A stretch of 64,000 bases of DNA from Galaxea fascicularis (Eukaryota; Cnidaria; Anthozoa; Scleractinia; Euphylliidae): positions 1,107,651-1,171,650 of the forward strand of contig OX419346.1 in NCBI GenBank assembly GCA_948470475.1, read 5' to 3'. Every line of letters starts with the position of its first letter. Positions within the stretch are counted from its first letter, which is position 1. The notes under the pieces are model-generated. The model did no database searches. It had not been told where the DNA came from and saw only the letters and a program-made list of their open reading frames with translations. Below are positions 32,578-43,649 of the stretch, piece by piece. The position numbers and the translations under genes are program-made.

Positions 32578-33543
32578 ACTCGAACGACTCCCCTACATCC
32601 ACAATCAGATGGGCAAGTTGAAAGATTCAATCGCACGTTGATCGTGATGCTTAGAGGAAAATTGAAGGACAATCAAGAAGACTGGGATTTACAGTTACCC
32701 TCTTGTATGATGGCCTACAGGTCCTCTGTCCATGAATCAACTGGTGTCACACCCAATGAACTGATGTTAGGAAGAGAAGTAGAAGTGCCATTGGATGCTG
32801 TAACGGAGTTGCCCCCCGATTCCCCAGGTCTAGCCACAGATTACGCACAAGCCTTGCACCAGAGGTTGGCTGCTTCTCACGAGTGTGCACGACAAACCTT
32901 AAAGAAATCTGCTCTGCGACAGAAGCGAAACTATGACAATAAAACGGCCGGGGAACCTTTCCAAGTGGGTGACAGCGTGTGGCTGCACCAAGTTCGTCGC
33001 AAGAAAGGGAGGAATCCTAAACTTGACTGCCCTTGGGAAGGGCCATATCTTGTAACTGCTGCCTTATCAGATGTGGTCTATCGTATCCAAAAGTCACAGA
33101 GGGCCAGGCCCAAAGTAGTGCATTCAGATCGGATGAAGCCGTATCTGGGACCCCCTCTTAGGAATTGGGTATCAGTTCGTGCTCCTGCTCCTTCGAATGA
33201 CCCCAACATTCCAACCGATGTTCCAGAACGGATGGTTGTTGATGATGGCATAACCCCATCTTCGATTGATGGCGAACCAGGAGATTCGAATTTCTCAAGG
33301 GAGGAGGTAGCAAAAGGTGGGATTGGTAACCAGTCAGAGCAAGAGGATCGTTTATCGAACACGGGAGGTGTTGCGGACAGGGGAGCTAAGGAACCTAGTG
33401 GAGGAGGTGGTGCAGACGTGGACAAGGAAGAGCTTCAAATTCCAGAGACAGTGACAGACGAAGGACAAAGCGGCCGAGGAAGAAGAAGAGTGAAGGCCCC
33501 AAAACGTTTTGGTGAATGGGTCACCGTTTTGAAAACTAATTGA
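32578..33543 (+). pseudogene. Pol remainder after the stop: integrase C-terminal part
   Basis: Same frame as the upstream pol. It contains the third integrase catalytic residue (SDGQVERFNRT), GVTPNELMLGRE, a GPY/F-like module (CPWEGPYLV, PKVVHSDRMKPY) and a Gly/Glu-rich tail ending in TGA. No chromodomain. It would only be made if the TAG is read through; the first later ATG-type start is at 32638-32649. Confidence 0.85.
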
Positions 33544-33809
33544 GTGCCTTAAAAAGCCACGGAGACACTCTGCGCTAATTGAGTAGGTTTAGGTCGAATG
33601 ACAGTTGAGCTGAATCTCTAGTATTGGCTGAGGAAGGGCCGCCGAAAAACATTCCTTTAATTTCTGTGAAGTAGGTCGCAATGAACAGGCTCGTGAGCAG
33701 GGCTACAAGAACCGTTTACTAGTCAAGCAGATGGTTTAACAGTTGTGTTAGTTGTTGTTTCGGAGCGTCATAAGGCACTGAGGGCAGTGCCTATTACGGG
33801 GGGGAATTG

Positions 33810-33938
33810 TGTAACGCAGGCGCGTGTAGGTATGTACGCATGCGTACTGTGTGGTTGTTGTGGAAGAAATAGAAACAAAAGTACAGTATCGGTTCTCGTT
33901 GTCTTTTTTATTTCTTTTGGGATTACTGGAACGCTACA
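33810..33938 (+). repeat. 3' LTR of retrotransposon 1
   Basis: 129 bp, same as 28047-28175, preceded by the polypurine run and followed by ATAT. Confidence 0.9.
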
Positions 33939-33942
33939 ATAT

Positions 33943-33987
33943 CCTCAGTGACAGCGTCACGGATGACAGCGTCACGCGTCATTCCAG
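33943..33987 (+). CDS. Gene B stalk exon, remainder after LTR insertion
   Basis: Directly after the downstream target duplication (atat 33939-33942) the frame continues SSVTASRMTASRVIP and reaches cca g|gtaaca, a phase-1 donor matching the TSP1 exon. The bases acagcgtcacg are repeated twice. Confidence 0.55.
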
Positions 33988-34329
33988 GTAACAATCCACT
34001 GTCAATTGTTGGTTGTCTGTGATGTTCAAGCGTCATTCTATTCAAGTTTTGTTAACCTAGTATCCCATTCCTTCTTATTCCTTTTCTCTGGACTCCAGCG
34101 CACTTTTCACTGTTGCTCCGCGCCCCCGATAACGTAAGTACCCTTAAAACTGTCCCGCCTCATTCGTTTCCCTTTGTGAGAAGAACTGCGGGTCTGATGC
34201 AGGAATTTCCCGTAGCTTGTTATACATCAGACGTTCCCCAATCATACCAGAACGCTGAAAGTCCTTACTAACCTTTATTAGGTCAGTAGAAGACGCTAAA
34301 AGCGTAACATTCAATTCATAATCTTTAAG
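33988..34329 (+). other. Intron between stalk and TSP1 exons
   Basis: About 340 bp with no recognised element; pyrimidine-rich part near 34070-34110. Confidence 0.5.
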
Positions 34330-34500
34330 TTCATGGCAACTGGAGTAGCTGGACGCCTTGGCCGAACTGTAACAAGCCGTGTAATGGAGGAAACAAGACG
34401 AGGAGGCGATTGTGTAACAACCCTGAGCCAGCTAATGGCGGAAGAGACTGCGAGGGGCCTGCAACCGAGAGTGAACACTGTAACCCAGACCCCTGTCCAG
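34330..34500 (+). CDS. Gene B exon: thrombospondin type 1 (TSP1) domain
   Basis: Acceptor tttaag, donor gtttgt, phase 1 to 1. GNWSSWTPWPNCNKPCNGGN, KTRRRLCNNPEPANGG, DCEGPATESEHCNPDPCP: W-x-x-W-x-x-W, six Cys and basic C-terminal pattern of a TSP1 repeat. It binds glycans or matrix and may carry C-mannose and O-fucose in families with this motif. The window's other frames through it are shadows. Confidence 0.93.
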
Positions 34501-35205
34501 GTTTGTATACGTAAGGAAGAGATCGGCTTAATCATCTGTTGACACGTCTTGGACGTTAATATTGTGGTAATGGTAATGAGAAACAAGTTTTGGGATTTCG
34601 AAATAACCGACTATAGTCGAGCACCCGTCAAGCGATCACCGAAAATTTCAGGTCTCGGTGGTCGTGTATGGAAGAGTGTCGCCTAGCAGAGATCAGGCCA
34701 CAGAAGGTCTAAATTAAGGGTAACTTTGCATATGGTAATTTCCATGATCAATTTAATTCATTTCAATCTCTTGACTTGATCTATTGAATGATTGATCATT
34801 TTATTTTTTAACTTGCGTGACTTGCACACTTACTGAAAACCAAGAATCAGTTGACTTTGTTAGTTGGCTCATATTTAAGTTTTTGCCGGTCAAACAGTCA
34901 TTTTTGTTGACGTGAATGGAACAGGATTCCAGAAGTTATCTTCGTAAGAGCGGCAGGCAACTCACAAGCATTCCGTGAGCCCTGAGATGAGACCTTGTGT
35001 TATTCAGTTACTGGCTGCGCTCAGCTAATAATCTTTATCCTTAAGGGCTAGTTGTACTGAAAGTTTCCAGCTATAATTCTAATTGTTTAGTTTTCGATGT
35101 TGTAAGTACATGCTCCTGTGTAGCATTCTTAAGAATTATATATTTCTCCCTGCATAAATCTGTTCCTTTTTGTACGAGAGACAATGGAAATCTCACTTTT
35201 TACAG
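34501..35205 (+). other. Intron between TSP1 and SEA exons
   Basis: About 700 bp, A/T-rich, no repeat or ORF recognised. Confidence 0.5.
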
Positions 35206-35315
35206 CTGACGAGATCAACTACGAGATAAGATTCCCAACAAAAGAATGGAACGATGACTTAGCCAATCCAACAAGCGAAAGCTACAGAGAGTTTGCAGCT
35301 GAAGTAAAAGAAATG
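35206..35315 (+). CDS. Gene B exon: SEA domain, part 1
   Basis: Acceptor tttacag phase 1, donor gtaaat phase 0. ADEINYEIRFPTKEWNDDL, ANPTSESYREFAAEVKEM: the opening strand and helix 1 of a SEA domain (typical pattern: f.v....w...L.d..S..y..la..v...). Confidence 0.8.
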
Positions 35316-35611
35316 GTAAATACATATGCTGTCTGTTTTGTCATGAGTTGCACGTCACAGTCTTTTTAACCATAGCTGACCGTGTAAAAAAATTAGATAA
35401 GATGTCATTTTGAGTTCGAAAAACAAGACATTCAAGACAACTATAGTAACTTTATATAGGTAATGCAATTTGTTAAGGAAACTGTTAATTTTATTTGCCA
35501 AAAGATTGGACCTATGTAAATGAATGAATTAATAATCAATTAATGGCTTGATAAACAATTGATTAAAGGCCTAGAGAGAACATTGTTTTCTCATGACATT
35601 TCCTATTTCAG

Positions 35612-35673
35612 ATTGCGAATTTCTACTCAACGAAAGGAGAAAGTATTATGGATGTTGAAGTGTTAAAATTAAG
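35612..35673 (+). CDS. Gene B exon: SEA domain, part 2
   Basis: Acceptor atttcag phase 0, donor gtattg phase 2. IANFYSTKGESIMDVEVLKL, the middle strand region of SEA. Short exon (62 nt). The next intron is 10.8 kb long because of nested retroelements. Confidence 0.75.
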
Positions 35674-36107
35674 GTATTGTTATTTCTGAGCGATAGTTTC
35701 ACTAAGACAAGAAAACAATTTTACTATGTGTACATATACTGTTTGAGTCCATTTGCAACCTAGTTTTTTCAGCCTGAGCACTATTTTTTATGTCGATGTT
35801 CAAGTGCTCTTGAACATCAACAATAATTCATTAAATTCAAAATTAAAACGCCCAGGTTATCGTAAGATGGCTGGTGCTGAGCCGGGCCCCATTAGGGGGG
35901 GGGAGGGGGGGTCTAAGTATCCCATATCATCTTAATCCCTTAATCCTGTACTCACTGAATGTCTCGCGATTTTTTTTCTGCGATTTTTTAGCTGTCGCCA
36001 TCGCAGCACTTGCGACACGTGTGATTCTCACCGTCGCAAGCAAAGCATCGCTCGTGTACTAGCTGCAGCTTTAATTCCTGTGGTTTGTATCTCTGTAATG
36101 CAAGGCA

Positions 36108-36235
36108 CTATGCTAAGTCATTTGCATATGTTAATATTATGCCCTGGGGACTTGTAAATTTTTAATACAAAGGTCCGTGTTGGGCCCGCCCCTTGCACTC
36201 TACTCTAGGCCGCCGTTTAGATCAGATCTAGCGAC
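36108..36235 (+). repeat. Split direct repeat A1
   Basis: actatgctaagtcatttgca start, ggatctagcgac-like end; repeats at 45045-45173. Confidence 0.8.
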
Positions 36236-36285
36236 TTAGCTGGCGCTCCAAAAGCCCGTTTTTTCCTCGCTTTATGGCTTAACAA

Positions 36286-38398
36286 GTGCCTGCTGCTCCG
36301 CTGCAAAACAAGGTTCAAGATGTTTTTGATATCGCTCTAGCTCCAGCAGTTCCAGCTCCGGAGCCTGTCTTTGCAGCTCCAGTAGCTCAGGTAGAAAACC
36401 GGCCTCCCGCGGCCGCCGACAACGTTGCCCAGAACGCACCACCTGAGGTAACTGTTCCGAATTTTTTAATCCCTAGCCTGTGTTTTAGTTGGTTGAGTAC
36501 ACGTGTTCCTTTTCTTTCGTGGTTTTCTTAGCGGTGTTTACTTTATTTTGGTCGTCACAGTTCATTTCGCCTCGGAGCTCATGGCGGTAGTAGTTTTTGT
36601 TATGCTCGGGTTGTTCTCACCTTTGTGGCTTGTTAGCGCTTTGTAAAGTCCTGTGTGGCCTTAAAGCATGTCTAATAATCCTGTGTGGAAGATAGTCTTT
36701 TGTCGCAGATGAGGCGTGCATATTTTGTCCTTGGTATCTTTGAATGAAATAGTCCTGTGTGGTAACAATGCATACAATGGTCCTATTGACGAATATATAA
36801 ACTTGTGACAAAATAGACCTGTGAAAATAGTCCTGGGTGGCGATAAGACCTGTGTGGCGATTAGGCCTGTGGTAAGTGGCGTATGCGACATTTTCATCTT
36901 CCCTGGCCGAGAATAAAAAAAAATTTTAGGAGTGATACAGAGGACTGTGTGAGAAATAGACCTGTGTGGCAAGGCAGTAGTCCTAGTGGCATTAGTCCTG
37001 GGTGGTGATAAGACCTGTGTGGCGATTAGGCCTGTGTGGCAAGTGGCGTATGCAACATTTTCATCTTCCCTGGCCGAGAATAAAAAACATTTAAAGAGTG
37101 ATACAGTGGACTGTGTGAGAAATAGACCTGTGTGGCAAGGCAGTAGTCCTAGTGGCATTAGTCTTGGGTGGTGATAAGACCTGTGTGGCGATTAGGCCTG
37201 TGTGGCAAGTGGCGTATGCAACATTTTCATCTTCCCTGGCCGAGAATAAAAAACAGTTAAAGAGTGATACAGTGGACTGTGTGAGAAATAGACCTGTGTG
37301 GCAAGGCAGTAGTCCTAGTGGCATTAGTCTTGGGTGGTGATAAGACCTGTGTGGCGATTAGGCCTGTGTGGCAAGTGGCGTATGCAACATTTTCATCTTC
37401 CCTGGCCGAGAATAAAAAACAGTTAAAGAGTGAGACAGAGGACTGTGTGAGAAATAGAACTGTGTGGCAAGGCAGGCGAGGGTTTTGCAACATTTTCATC
37501 TTCTTTGATAAAAGACAAAAACAAAAGAAAAATAAAGCGTGATAGACCTTTGCGGCTGCAGTTCGTGGAATGGGCCTTGTGTTGCCAAAACGGAAATGAA
37601 TAATAAAGAGATACATAAATGAATAAAATTCAAATGAATTAGAAATAAATGGATCTGTGGAAATATACCGGTCTCGTAGTGTGGAATTGTTGGTTCTTGG
37701 TGGCTGAGAATACGATTAACCTTTCTCTTTTAAGAAGGAAATTGTGTGATTCTAAGGTTTTTGTAATAGAGCTGTTAGCCAAGATGAAATTGAATAATAG
37801 TGGGAATTAGAGATTAAAATGGATACAACCTCCTCGTGTGCTATGTCCATTTTACACGGTGATTTCTCTCTTGGCCATACGGTGACTGGGTTGCTGTACT
37901 AGACAGGCTTGAAAAACTGGAAGAAGCCCAGCAGGCCACGGTCGAAACATCATTACAGAACGTGCGAGTGCTGTTGAAGTCTCCAAACTTCAGTAAGGGC
38001 CAGATTATAGATAGTTTTACTGTCGTTAAAGCTGATCTCCAAGGAAAGGAACCATGCGAAAGCGGGTTTCTATGGCTCTGTATTTCAAGCAATGTCCCAG
38101 AAAGCTGCCATCCTGGATGATGACTTCAAACAATACCTGGAGGTTCTCCTGGAAACGCTGAAGGATGATGAGAAAGTTACTGATGAAGTCTATGTCTAAG
38201 GCTGAAAAGGCGGTGCCAAATTCAAGGCCGAATCGGAGCGTTAATGGGCGTCCCTGTTATGGCTGTGGTGGCTATGGCCATTTCCAAGCAACCTGTCCAT
38301 TTAGGAGGCGTTACGAGTGGAACCCCCTTTCTCGTCGCCCAAATCCTTCCTTCAGAAGGGGAACTCGTGGCGGTCAGTTTGGCAGGGGTCTGCACTAG
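36286..38398 (+). pseudogene. Gag-like remnants of the DIRS/Ngaro element
   Basis: Ala/Pro-rich opening (VFDIALAPAVPAPEPVFAAP) at 36310-36420, a helical capsid-like part at about 37890-38160 (DRLEKLEEAQQATVETSL, ILDDDFKQYLEVLLETLK) in shifting frames, and a CCHC knuckle CYGCGGYGHFQATC at about 38250. No continuous frame joins them. A minisatellite lies between. Confidence 0.6.
36820..37482 (+). repeat. 166-bp minisatellite, about four units
   Basis: cctgtgtggcgattaggcct and tcatcttccctggccgagaa recur every 166 bp (for example starts at 36986, 37152 and 37318). The first and last units are incomplete. It lies inside the DIRS-like element. Confidence 0.85.
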
Positions 38399-38927
38399 AC
38401 GAAGGTGAATAATTGTTGATATTCAGTTGGAGACTTGTCAATTTGGAATGAAGAGACGTTGCCGGCATAGATGTCCTTGTTTTTCTTTCATTGAAGTCTG
38501 TGTCATGGTTTCTATAGTAGAATTCGTGCCGCATTTCCCAAGTAAACCTTCTTTTTGGGTTTAAATTTGCTCTGTTTGTTTTCTTTTTATACTTTAATTT
38601 CCAATTTAGGGTGAGTGACTCCTATTGGTTTGCCGTTTTTCTCGGTGACCAGTAGACCTTCTGATCCAGGGGTTGTGAAGTTGCTCCCTCCTGATTGGGA
38701 ATCTCATTTTTTTTTCTCTTCAACTACAGTTTTCTCGGTTTTGTACAAAAAGGCTAATTGGCCTTCAATGTTTTTCTGTTCTTATGTACGGCCTTGCAAG
38801 AAAAAAAAAAAGAAAAGAGTCGTTCAGTCCCAGGGAAATAATTATAATCTGTTCGCTACGCAACTTTGCATCCTAGAACCTGTAAAAACTGGGTTGATAT
38901 AAATGGGATTCCTATTCAGGGGGAAAT

Positions 38928-39081
38928 TGTAGAATAGTCTTGTTTGTTTCAGCTATGTAACCGCTCCTCCACTAGTTTGACAGGATAAAACGATACAGAG
39001 ACCATGTGCTTTTGTAATTGGAGCATGGATTAAAACAAGTTACAGTTTATTCGGTGTGTTCACTGGTGTGGGAATATTACA
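38928..39081 (+). repeat. 5' LTR of retrotransposon 2
   Basis: tgtagaatagtcttgtttgt start, gtgggaatattaca end, 154 bp. Confidence 0.9.
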
Positions 39082-39100
39082 TTTTGGCGACGAGGACAAT

Positions 39101-41617
39101 ATGGCTTTAATCGGTAAAGTGGAGGAATTCCAGGGAAACGACAGTTGGATAGAGTACACAGAACGTCTGGAGCATTATTTTACAGCAAACGAAATTACCG
39201 ATGCTGGGAAGAAACGAGCGGTGTTACTCAGCTCGTGTGGAGCGAAAACGTACAAGCTAATCAGGAATTTAGTATCGCCAGGGAAACCAACCGACAAAAC
39301 CTTCGCTGAGCTTGTAAACATTGTGAAGAACCATTTAAATCCGCGACCGTCGACTATTGTTTACCGCTTCAAGTTCAACAGCCGCTTTCGACAACCAAAG
39401 GAAACCATCCAGCAATATGTCGCTGAATTGCGAAGTCTTTCGGAGCATTGCGACTTTCGTGATCAACTAGAAGATATGATCCGAGATCGTTTGGTTTGTG
39501 GGGTGAATGATGAAAGGATACAACGTCGACTGTTGGCCGAAAGCCGATTGGATTTCAAGAAAGCACTGGAATTAGCTACAGCTATGGAAATAGCCGACAA
39601 AAACACGCGCGATATACAGCAAGGCAACCCGGTGGAGAAGCCCAACGAATCACCAGTCAACCGTTTAAACAAGGAACAGGGCAAGCAAACAGTCAAAGAA
39701 TGTTATTGCTGCGGAGGGAAGTTTCATGAAGCCGAAAAATGCAGGTACAAGGATGAAAAGTGTTATCGATGCCAGAAGAAAGGTCACAAGGCGTCGAAGT
39801 GTCGCGTGAAATTGAAACTCAACCAGCGGAACGGAAAAAAACAAGGCAACACACATCACATGGAAGCGACAGCCTTGGAAGAAAATCGAGAAGAGGAAGA
39901 TACTGAGGAATACACGTTGTTTCATGTGGCTGCAAAAGATCAAGAGCCATATCGAGTGGAGATCAACTTGAACGGATTTTCAACGGACATGGAGGTCGAC
40001 ACTGGAGCAGCCGCTACGATTATTAGCGAAGAAACGTTCAAGAAAATCAGTCAAGGAAACTCAGCACAGACCAAACTAGAAATGAAACCGACTCAAGTAA
40101 AGCTGCGAACATACACTGGTGAATCGGTTAAAGTTCTGGGAACTGTGGACGTTGTTGTTCTTTACGAAGGACAAGAAAATATGCTGTCAACATTGGTCGT
40201 GGAGGCGTCTGGACCGAATTTGTTAGGAAGGGATTGGTTGAAAGTTGTGAAGCTCAACTGGAAGAAATTGTTCAAAGTGGAGGCTGATGGAAATCAAGTT
40301 GAGTCTAAACTCAAGACATTGATCACTCAGTACTCAGAAGTGTTTGAAGAAGGCTTAGGAACTTTCACAGGACCAAAGGCCAAGATTCATGTGGAAGCAG
40401 GTGCAGTGCCAAAATTCTGCAAAGCACGACCAGTGCCATACGCCATGAAGGGGAAGATTGAAGAAGAACTCAAGAGATTACAGGAAGAAGGAACAATTGA
40501 ATCCGTACAATTCTCGGAATGGGCAGCCCCTATTGTGCCAATCCTGAAACCAGACAACTCCATTCGGATCTGTGGTGATTATAAGACAACTGTCAATCAA
40601 GTTTCAAAGGTGGATAATTACCCCATCCCAAAGGTGGAGGATTTGCTAGCTACCCTAGGTGGTGGAGAGAAATTTACAAAGCTGGACATGAGTCAAGCCT
40701 ATCAACAGCTACAGCTGGAAGCAGAGTCTAAACAGTACACCACCATCAACACACACAAAGGGCTGTTTCAATACAACCGCCTTCCTTATGGAGTCTCGTC
40801 TGCCCCTGGTATCTTCCAACGCAACATGGAAAATCTCCTGCAGAACATTCCGTATGTGATTGTCCGAGTAGACGTCATATTGGTGTCAGGTGCCAATGAC
40901 GATGATCATTTGAGAAACCTGGAGGAAGTCTTGAAACGTCTTGCAGAAGCTGGATTGAGATTGAAGAAAGGGAAGTGCGTATTCATGGAATCTCAAGTAA
41001 CTTACCTGGGTCACCAAGTGAGCAAGGAGGGTATCCAACCCATGGAGGATAAAGTGGATGCTATCACTAATGCACCACCTCCAAAGAATGTGTCAGAGCT
41101 CAAGTCCTATCTGGGCATGATCAATTATTACCAGAAATTCCTGCCAAATTTGTCAAGCGTGTTGGCCCCACTACACAAATTACTTAACAGTAAAAGCATT
41201 TGGCACTGGGGAAAAGAACAGCAGCAAGCCTTTGAACAGTCTAAGTCATTTCTCAAGTCTTCAAAGCTATTGGTCCACTATGATGACAAAAAGGAACTGA
41301 CTTTGGCATGCGATGCTTCCCAATATGGTTTGGGAGCGGTTCTTTCACACAAGATGGAAGATGGTTCAGAGCATCCAATTTCATTTGCTTCTAGAACCTT
41401 AACAAATGCAGAGAGGAATTACTCTAATCTGGAGAGAGAGGCGCTTGCAGTTATCTTTGGCGTTAAGAAGTTTCATCAATACTTGTATGGTAGACAGTTT
41501 GCATTAGAGACTGACCACAAGCCTCTCGAGTCCTTGTTTAATGAGAAGAAGGCTATACCCGCCATGGCAGCTGCTCGAATCCAACGTTGGGCATTGACAC
41601 TAGCTGCATACAATTAG
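39101..41617 (+). CDS. gag-pol: Gag-Pol of retrotransposon 2, up to a premature TAG
   Basis: Start ATG 39101 (MALIGKVEEFQGNDSW). The gag part has LRSLSEHCDF and two CCHC knuckles (CYCCGGKFHEAEKC, CYRCQKKGHKASKC) near residues 205 and 225. Protease VDTGAAATII. RT with KLDMSQAYQQLQLE, but the catalytic YxDD is replaced by RVDV (40865-40876), so one catalytic Asp and the Tyr are missing. RNase H with CDASQYGLGAVLS and ETDHKPLESL. TAG at 41615-41617 falls just after RNase H. Gag and pol share one frame. Confidence 0.9.
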   Translation: MALIGKVEEFQGNDSWIEYTERLEHYFTANEITDAGKKRAVLLSSCGAKTYKLIRNLVSPGKPTDKTFAELVNIVKNHLNPRPSTIVYRFKFNSRFRQPKETIQQYVAELRSLSEHCDFRDQLEDMIRDRLVCGVNDERIQRRLLAESRLDFKKALELATAMEIADKNTRDIQQGNPVEKPNESPVNRLNKEQGKQTVKECYCCGGKFHEAEKCRYKDEKCYRCQKKGHKASKCRVKLKLNQRNGKKQGNTHHMEATALEENREEEDTEEYTLFHVAAKDQEPYRVEINLNGFSTDMEVDTGAAATIISEETFKKISQGNSAQTKLEMKPTQVKLRTYTGESVKVLGTVDVVVLYEGQENMLSTLVVEASGPNLLGRDWLKVVKLNWKKLFKVEADGNQVESKLKTLITQYSEVFEEGLGTFTGPKAKIHVEAGAVPKFCKARPVPYAMKGKIEEELKRLQEEGTIESVQFSEWAAPIVPILKPDNSIRICGDYKTTVNQVSKVDNYPIPKVEDLLATLGGGEKFTKLDMSQAYQQLQLEAESKQYTTINTHKGLFQYNRLPYGVSSAPGIFQRNMENLLQNIPYVIVRVDVILVSGANDDDHLRNLEEVLKRLAEAGLRLKKGKCVFMESQVTYLGHQVSKEGIQPMEDKVDAITNAPPPKNVSELKSYLGMINYYQKFLPNLSSVLAPLHKLLNSKSIWHWGKEQQQAFEQSKSFLKSSKLLVHYDDKKELTLACDASQYGLGAVLSHKMEDGSEHPISFASRTLTNAERNYSNLEREALAVIFGVKKFHQYLYGRQFALETDHKPLESLFNEKKAIPAMAAARIQRWALTLAAYN

Positions 41618-43066
41618 ACCATCAAGTACAAACCGGGTAAGGAGCACTGCAATGCCGACGCCCTCAGTAGACTGCCATTACCAGTTACGCCCCGGATGAC
41701 GCCAGTACCAGCAGAAACTGTGTGGACAATGGAGCTTCTTAATTCTACACCAGTGGATGTCAAAGAGATCCAAGCAGGAACCAGATCTGATTCCACACTT
41801 TCTCAAGTAATGAAGTTTGTACAGTATGGATGGCCTTCCAGTAACACAGATGAAGCACTCAAACCATACTTCAGCAGGAAAGAAGAATTAAGTCTTCAAG
41901 ATGGGTGTCTTCTATGGGGAAATCGTGTGGTAGTATCCCCAAAAGCAAGAGAAAGAGTGATAGAAGAGTTGCATGAGACACACCCTGGTATATGCCGTAT
42001 GAAGTCGTTGGCTAGAAGTTACGTATGGTGGCCAAGGATGGACTCCGAATTGGAAATGAAAGTGCGAAACTGTGAGATCTGTCAAGTAAACAGGAAGTTG
42101 CCACCTGAAGCCCCCTTGCATCCCTGGGAGTGGCCGCATAAGCCTTGGGTTCGCTTACACCTAGACTATGCCGGTCCATTTCTTGGAAAAATGTTCCTCA
42201 TAGTTTTAGATGCACACTCAAAGTGGATAGAAGCATTTCCAATGAACACTTCCACATCCAGCGCTACCATTGAGAAGTTAAGAATTGCCTTTTCAACCCA
42301 TGGACTTCCAGAAATGGTGGTTACAGACAATGGCAGCAACTTTGTGAGCGAAGAGTTTGAAGATTTCCTGAAACAAAACGGCATCCGTCACATTAGAACT
42401 GCACCCTATCATCCTTCATCAAATGGGCTTGCAGAAAGAGCTGTCCAAACCTTCAAGGAGGGAATGAAGAAGTTGAAGGATGGAAGTTTGGAAACCAGAG
42501 TATCACGCCTTTTAAGCCGGTACCGAATCACTCCTCAGACTACAACTGGAGTCTCACCTGCTGAACTACTGCTAGGCAGAAAACCGAAATCAAGATTGGA
42601 TCTTATTTACCCAGAGATTGGTCGCAAAGTACGTGGTAGTCAAATGAAGCAGAAGCAGAGGCATGATTTACATGTTAAAGAGCGTACTGTGATGGAAGGA
42701 GACCAAGTCTATGCCAGGAACTTTGGTCAAGGTTCAAAGTGGGTACCTGGAGTCGTAAGACAGTCAAATGGTCCTACAACGCATGAAGTTGAAATTAAAG
42801 ATGGGAGAACATGGAGACGCCATCAGGATCACTTGATTCAGAGATCTTGTGATCATCCGTCAGTTATCCCTTCGGAAGTCCCTGAAATAATTGTATCAGA
42901 ATTAGAAGAGCCAAAGTCTTCTGTCCAGCCTGTGGAGGACCACACTGTGAGTCCAGAGGTGCCTGTTACTACTGAACCTGCCGATGTCCAAGGGAACAGT
43001 GAGAGACGTTATCCAATGAGGAACCGCCATCCTCCTGGATATCTGAGAGACTATGTTTCTAAGTGA
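41618..43066 (+). pseudogene. Pol remainder after the stop: integrase
   Basis: Same frame as the upstream gag-pol, opening at the conserved KPGKEHCNADALSR. Integrase HHCC zinc region (HETHPGICRMKSL, NCEIC), DDE residues in LHLDYAGPF, VTDNGSNFVS and NGLAERAVQTF, then a basic C-terminal part and a Pro/Glu-rich tail (YPMRNRHPPGYLRDYV). All three catalytic residues are present. Confidence 0.88.
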
Positions 43067-43155
43067 CTTTTTTTGTTTAGTTGCTAAGATAAGGTCACAA
43101 GACTTTTAAGGGCTTGATTTTGTTTGTTATTCAAGTTTTCATCTTAGTGGGGGAG

Positions 43156-43309
43156 TGTAGAATAGTCTTGTTTGTTTCAGCTATGTAACCGCTCCTCCAC
43201 TAGTTTGACAGGATAAAACGATACAGAGACCATGTGCTTTTGTAATTGGAGCATGGATTAAAACAAGTTACAGTTTATTCGGTGTGTTCACTGGTGTGGG
43301 AATATTACA
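43156..43309 (+). repeat. 3' LTR of retrotransposon 2
   Basis: 154 bp, equal to 38928-39081; GAAAT follows. Confidence 0.9.
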
Positions 43310-43649
43310 GAAATGCGACTCACTAGCAGTTGGAAAGATGTCCTATACTCCGAAGGGAAACCCGACCTGCAAAAATTCGCCATAGATCCGGACCACGTTT
43401 TTTGCGGGTGGGCTCCACAGGAATCCTGAAGCTTGGGATAGGATATTGGTAGACCACCCCAGAAGCATACAATCGGGGACTGGGTTCGAAACAAGATTGA
43501 AATTTCAAAATTTACTCGACATTTCAAAGGTTCTTTTAAAGGTCAACACTATTGTTCACATTTCCCGCCGTCTAAGTAGTTTAGTAACCACGTCTCTTGT
43601 AAAGCGTTTTCGGATTTTGTTCCTAAGGAGATTTTGAAACGCTTAACGA

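Larger units (their letters stand above)
28047..33938 (+). mobile_element. Ty3/gypsy LTR retrotransposon 1
   Basis: Two 129-bp LTRs (28047-28175 and 33810-33938), tgta...taca, identical by eye, flanked by ATAT on both sides. A probable primer-binding site ctggtggcagcggtgggg follows the 5' LTR, and a polypurine run (acgggggggaat) precedes the 3' LTR. Gag and Pol lie between. Domain order PR-RT-RNaseH-INT is that of Ty3/gypsy (Metaviridae). It sits in a coding exon of gene B in the same orientation. Confidence 0.93.
38928..43309 (+). mobile_element. Ty3/gypsy LTR retrotransposon 2, nested in the DIRS-like element
   Basis: Two 154-bp LTRs (38928-39081, 43156-43309), identical by eye, with a 5-bp GAAAT duplication (38923-38927 and 43310-43314). 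Likely primer-binding region ttttggcgacgaggac after the 5' LTR; purine run agtgggggag before the 3' LTR. Single gag-pol frame. It interrupts the DIRS-like element, so it is the younger. Confidence 0.93.

Noticed and set aside
36661..37616. Overlapping ORFs with repeated ATCHTGLIATQVLSPP on the minus strand
   Set aside because: Periodic translation of the 166-bp minisatellite.
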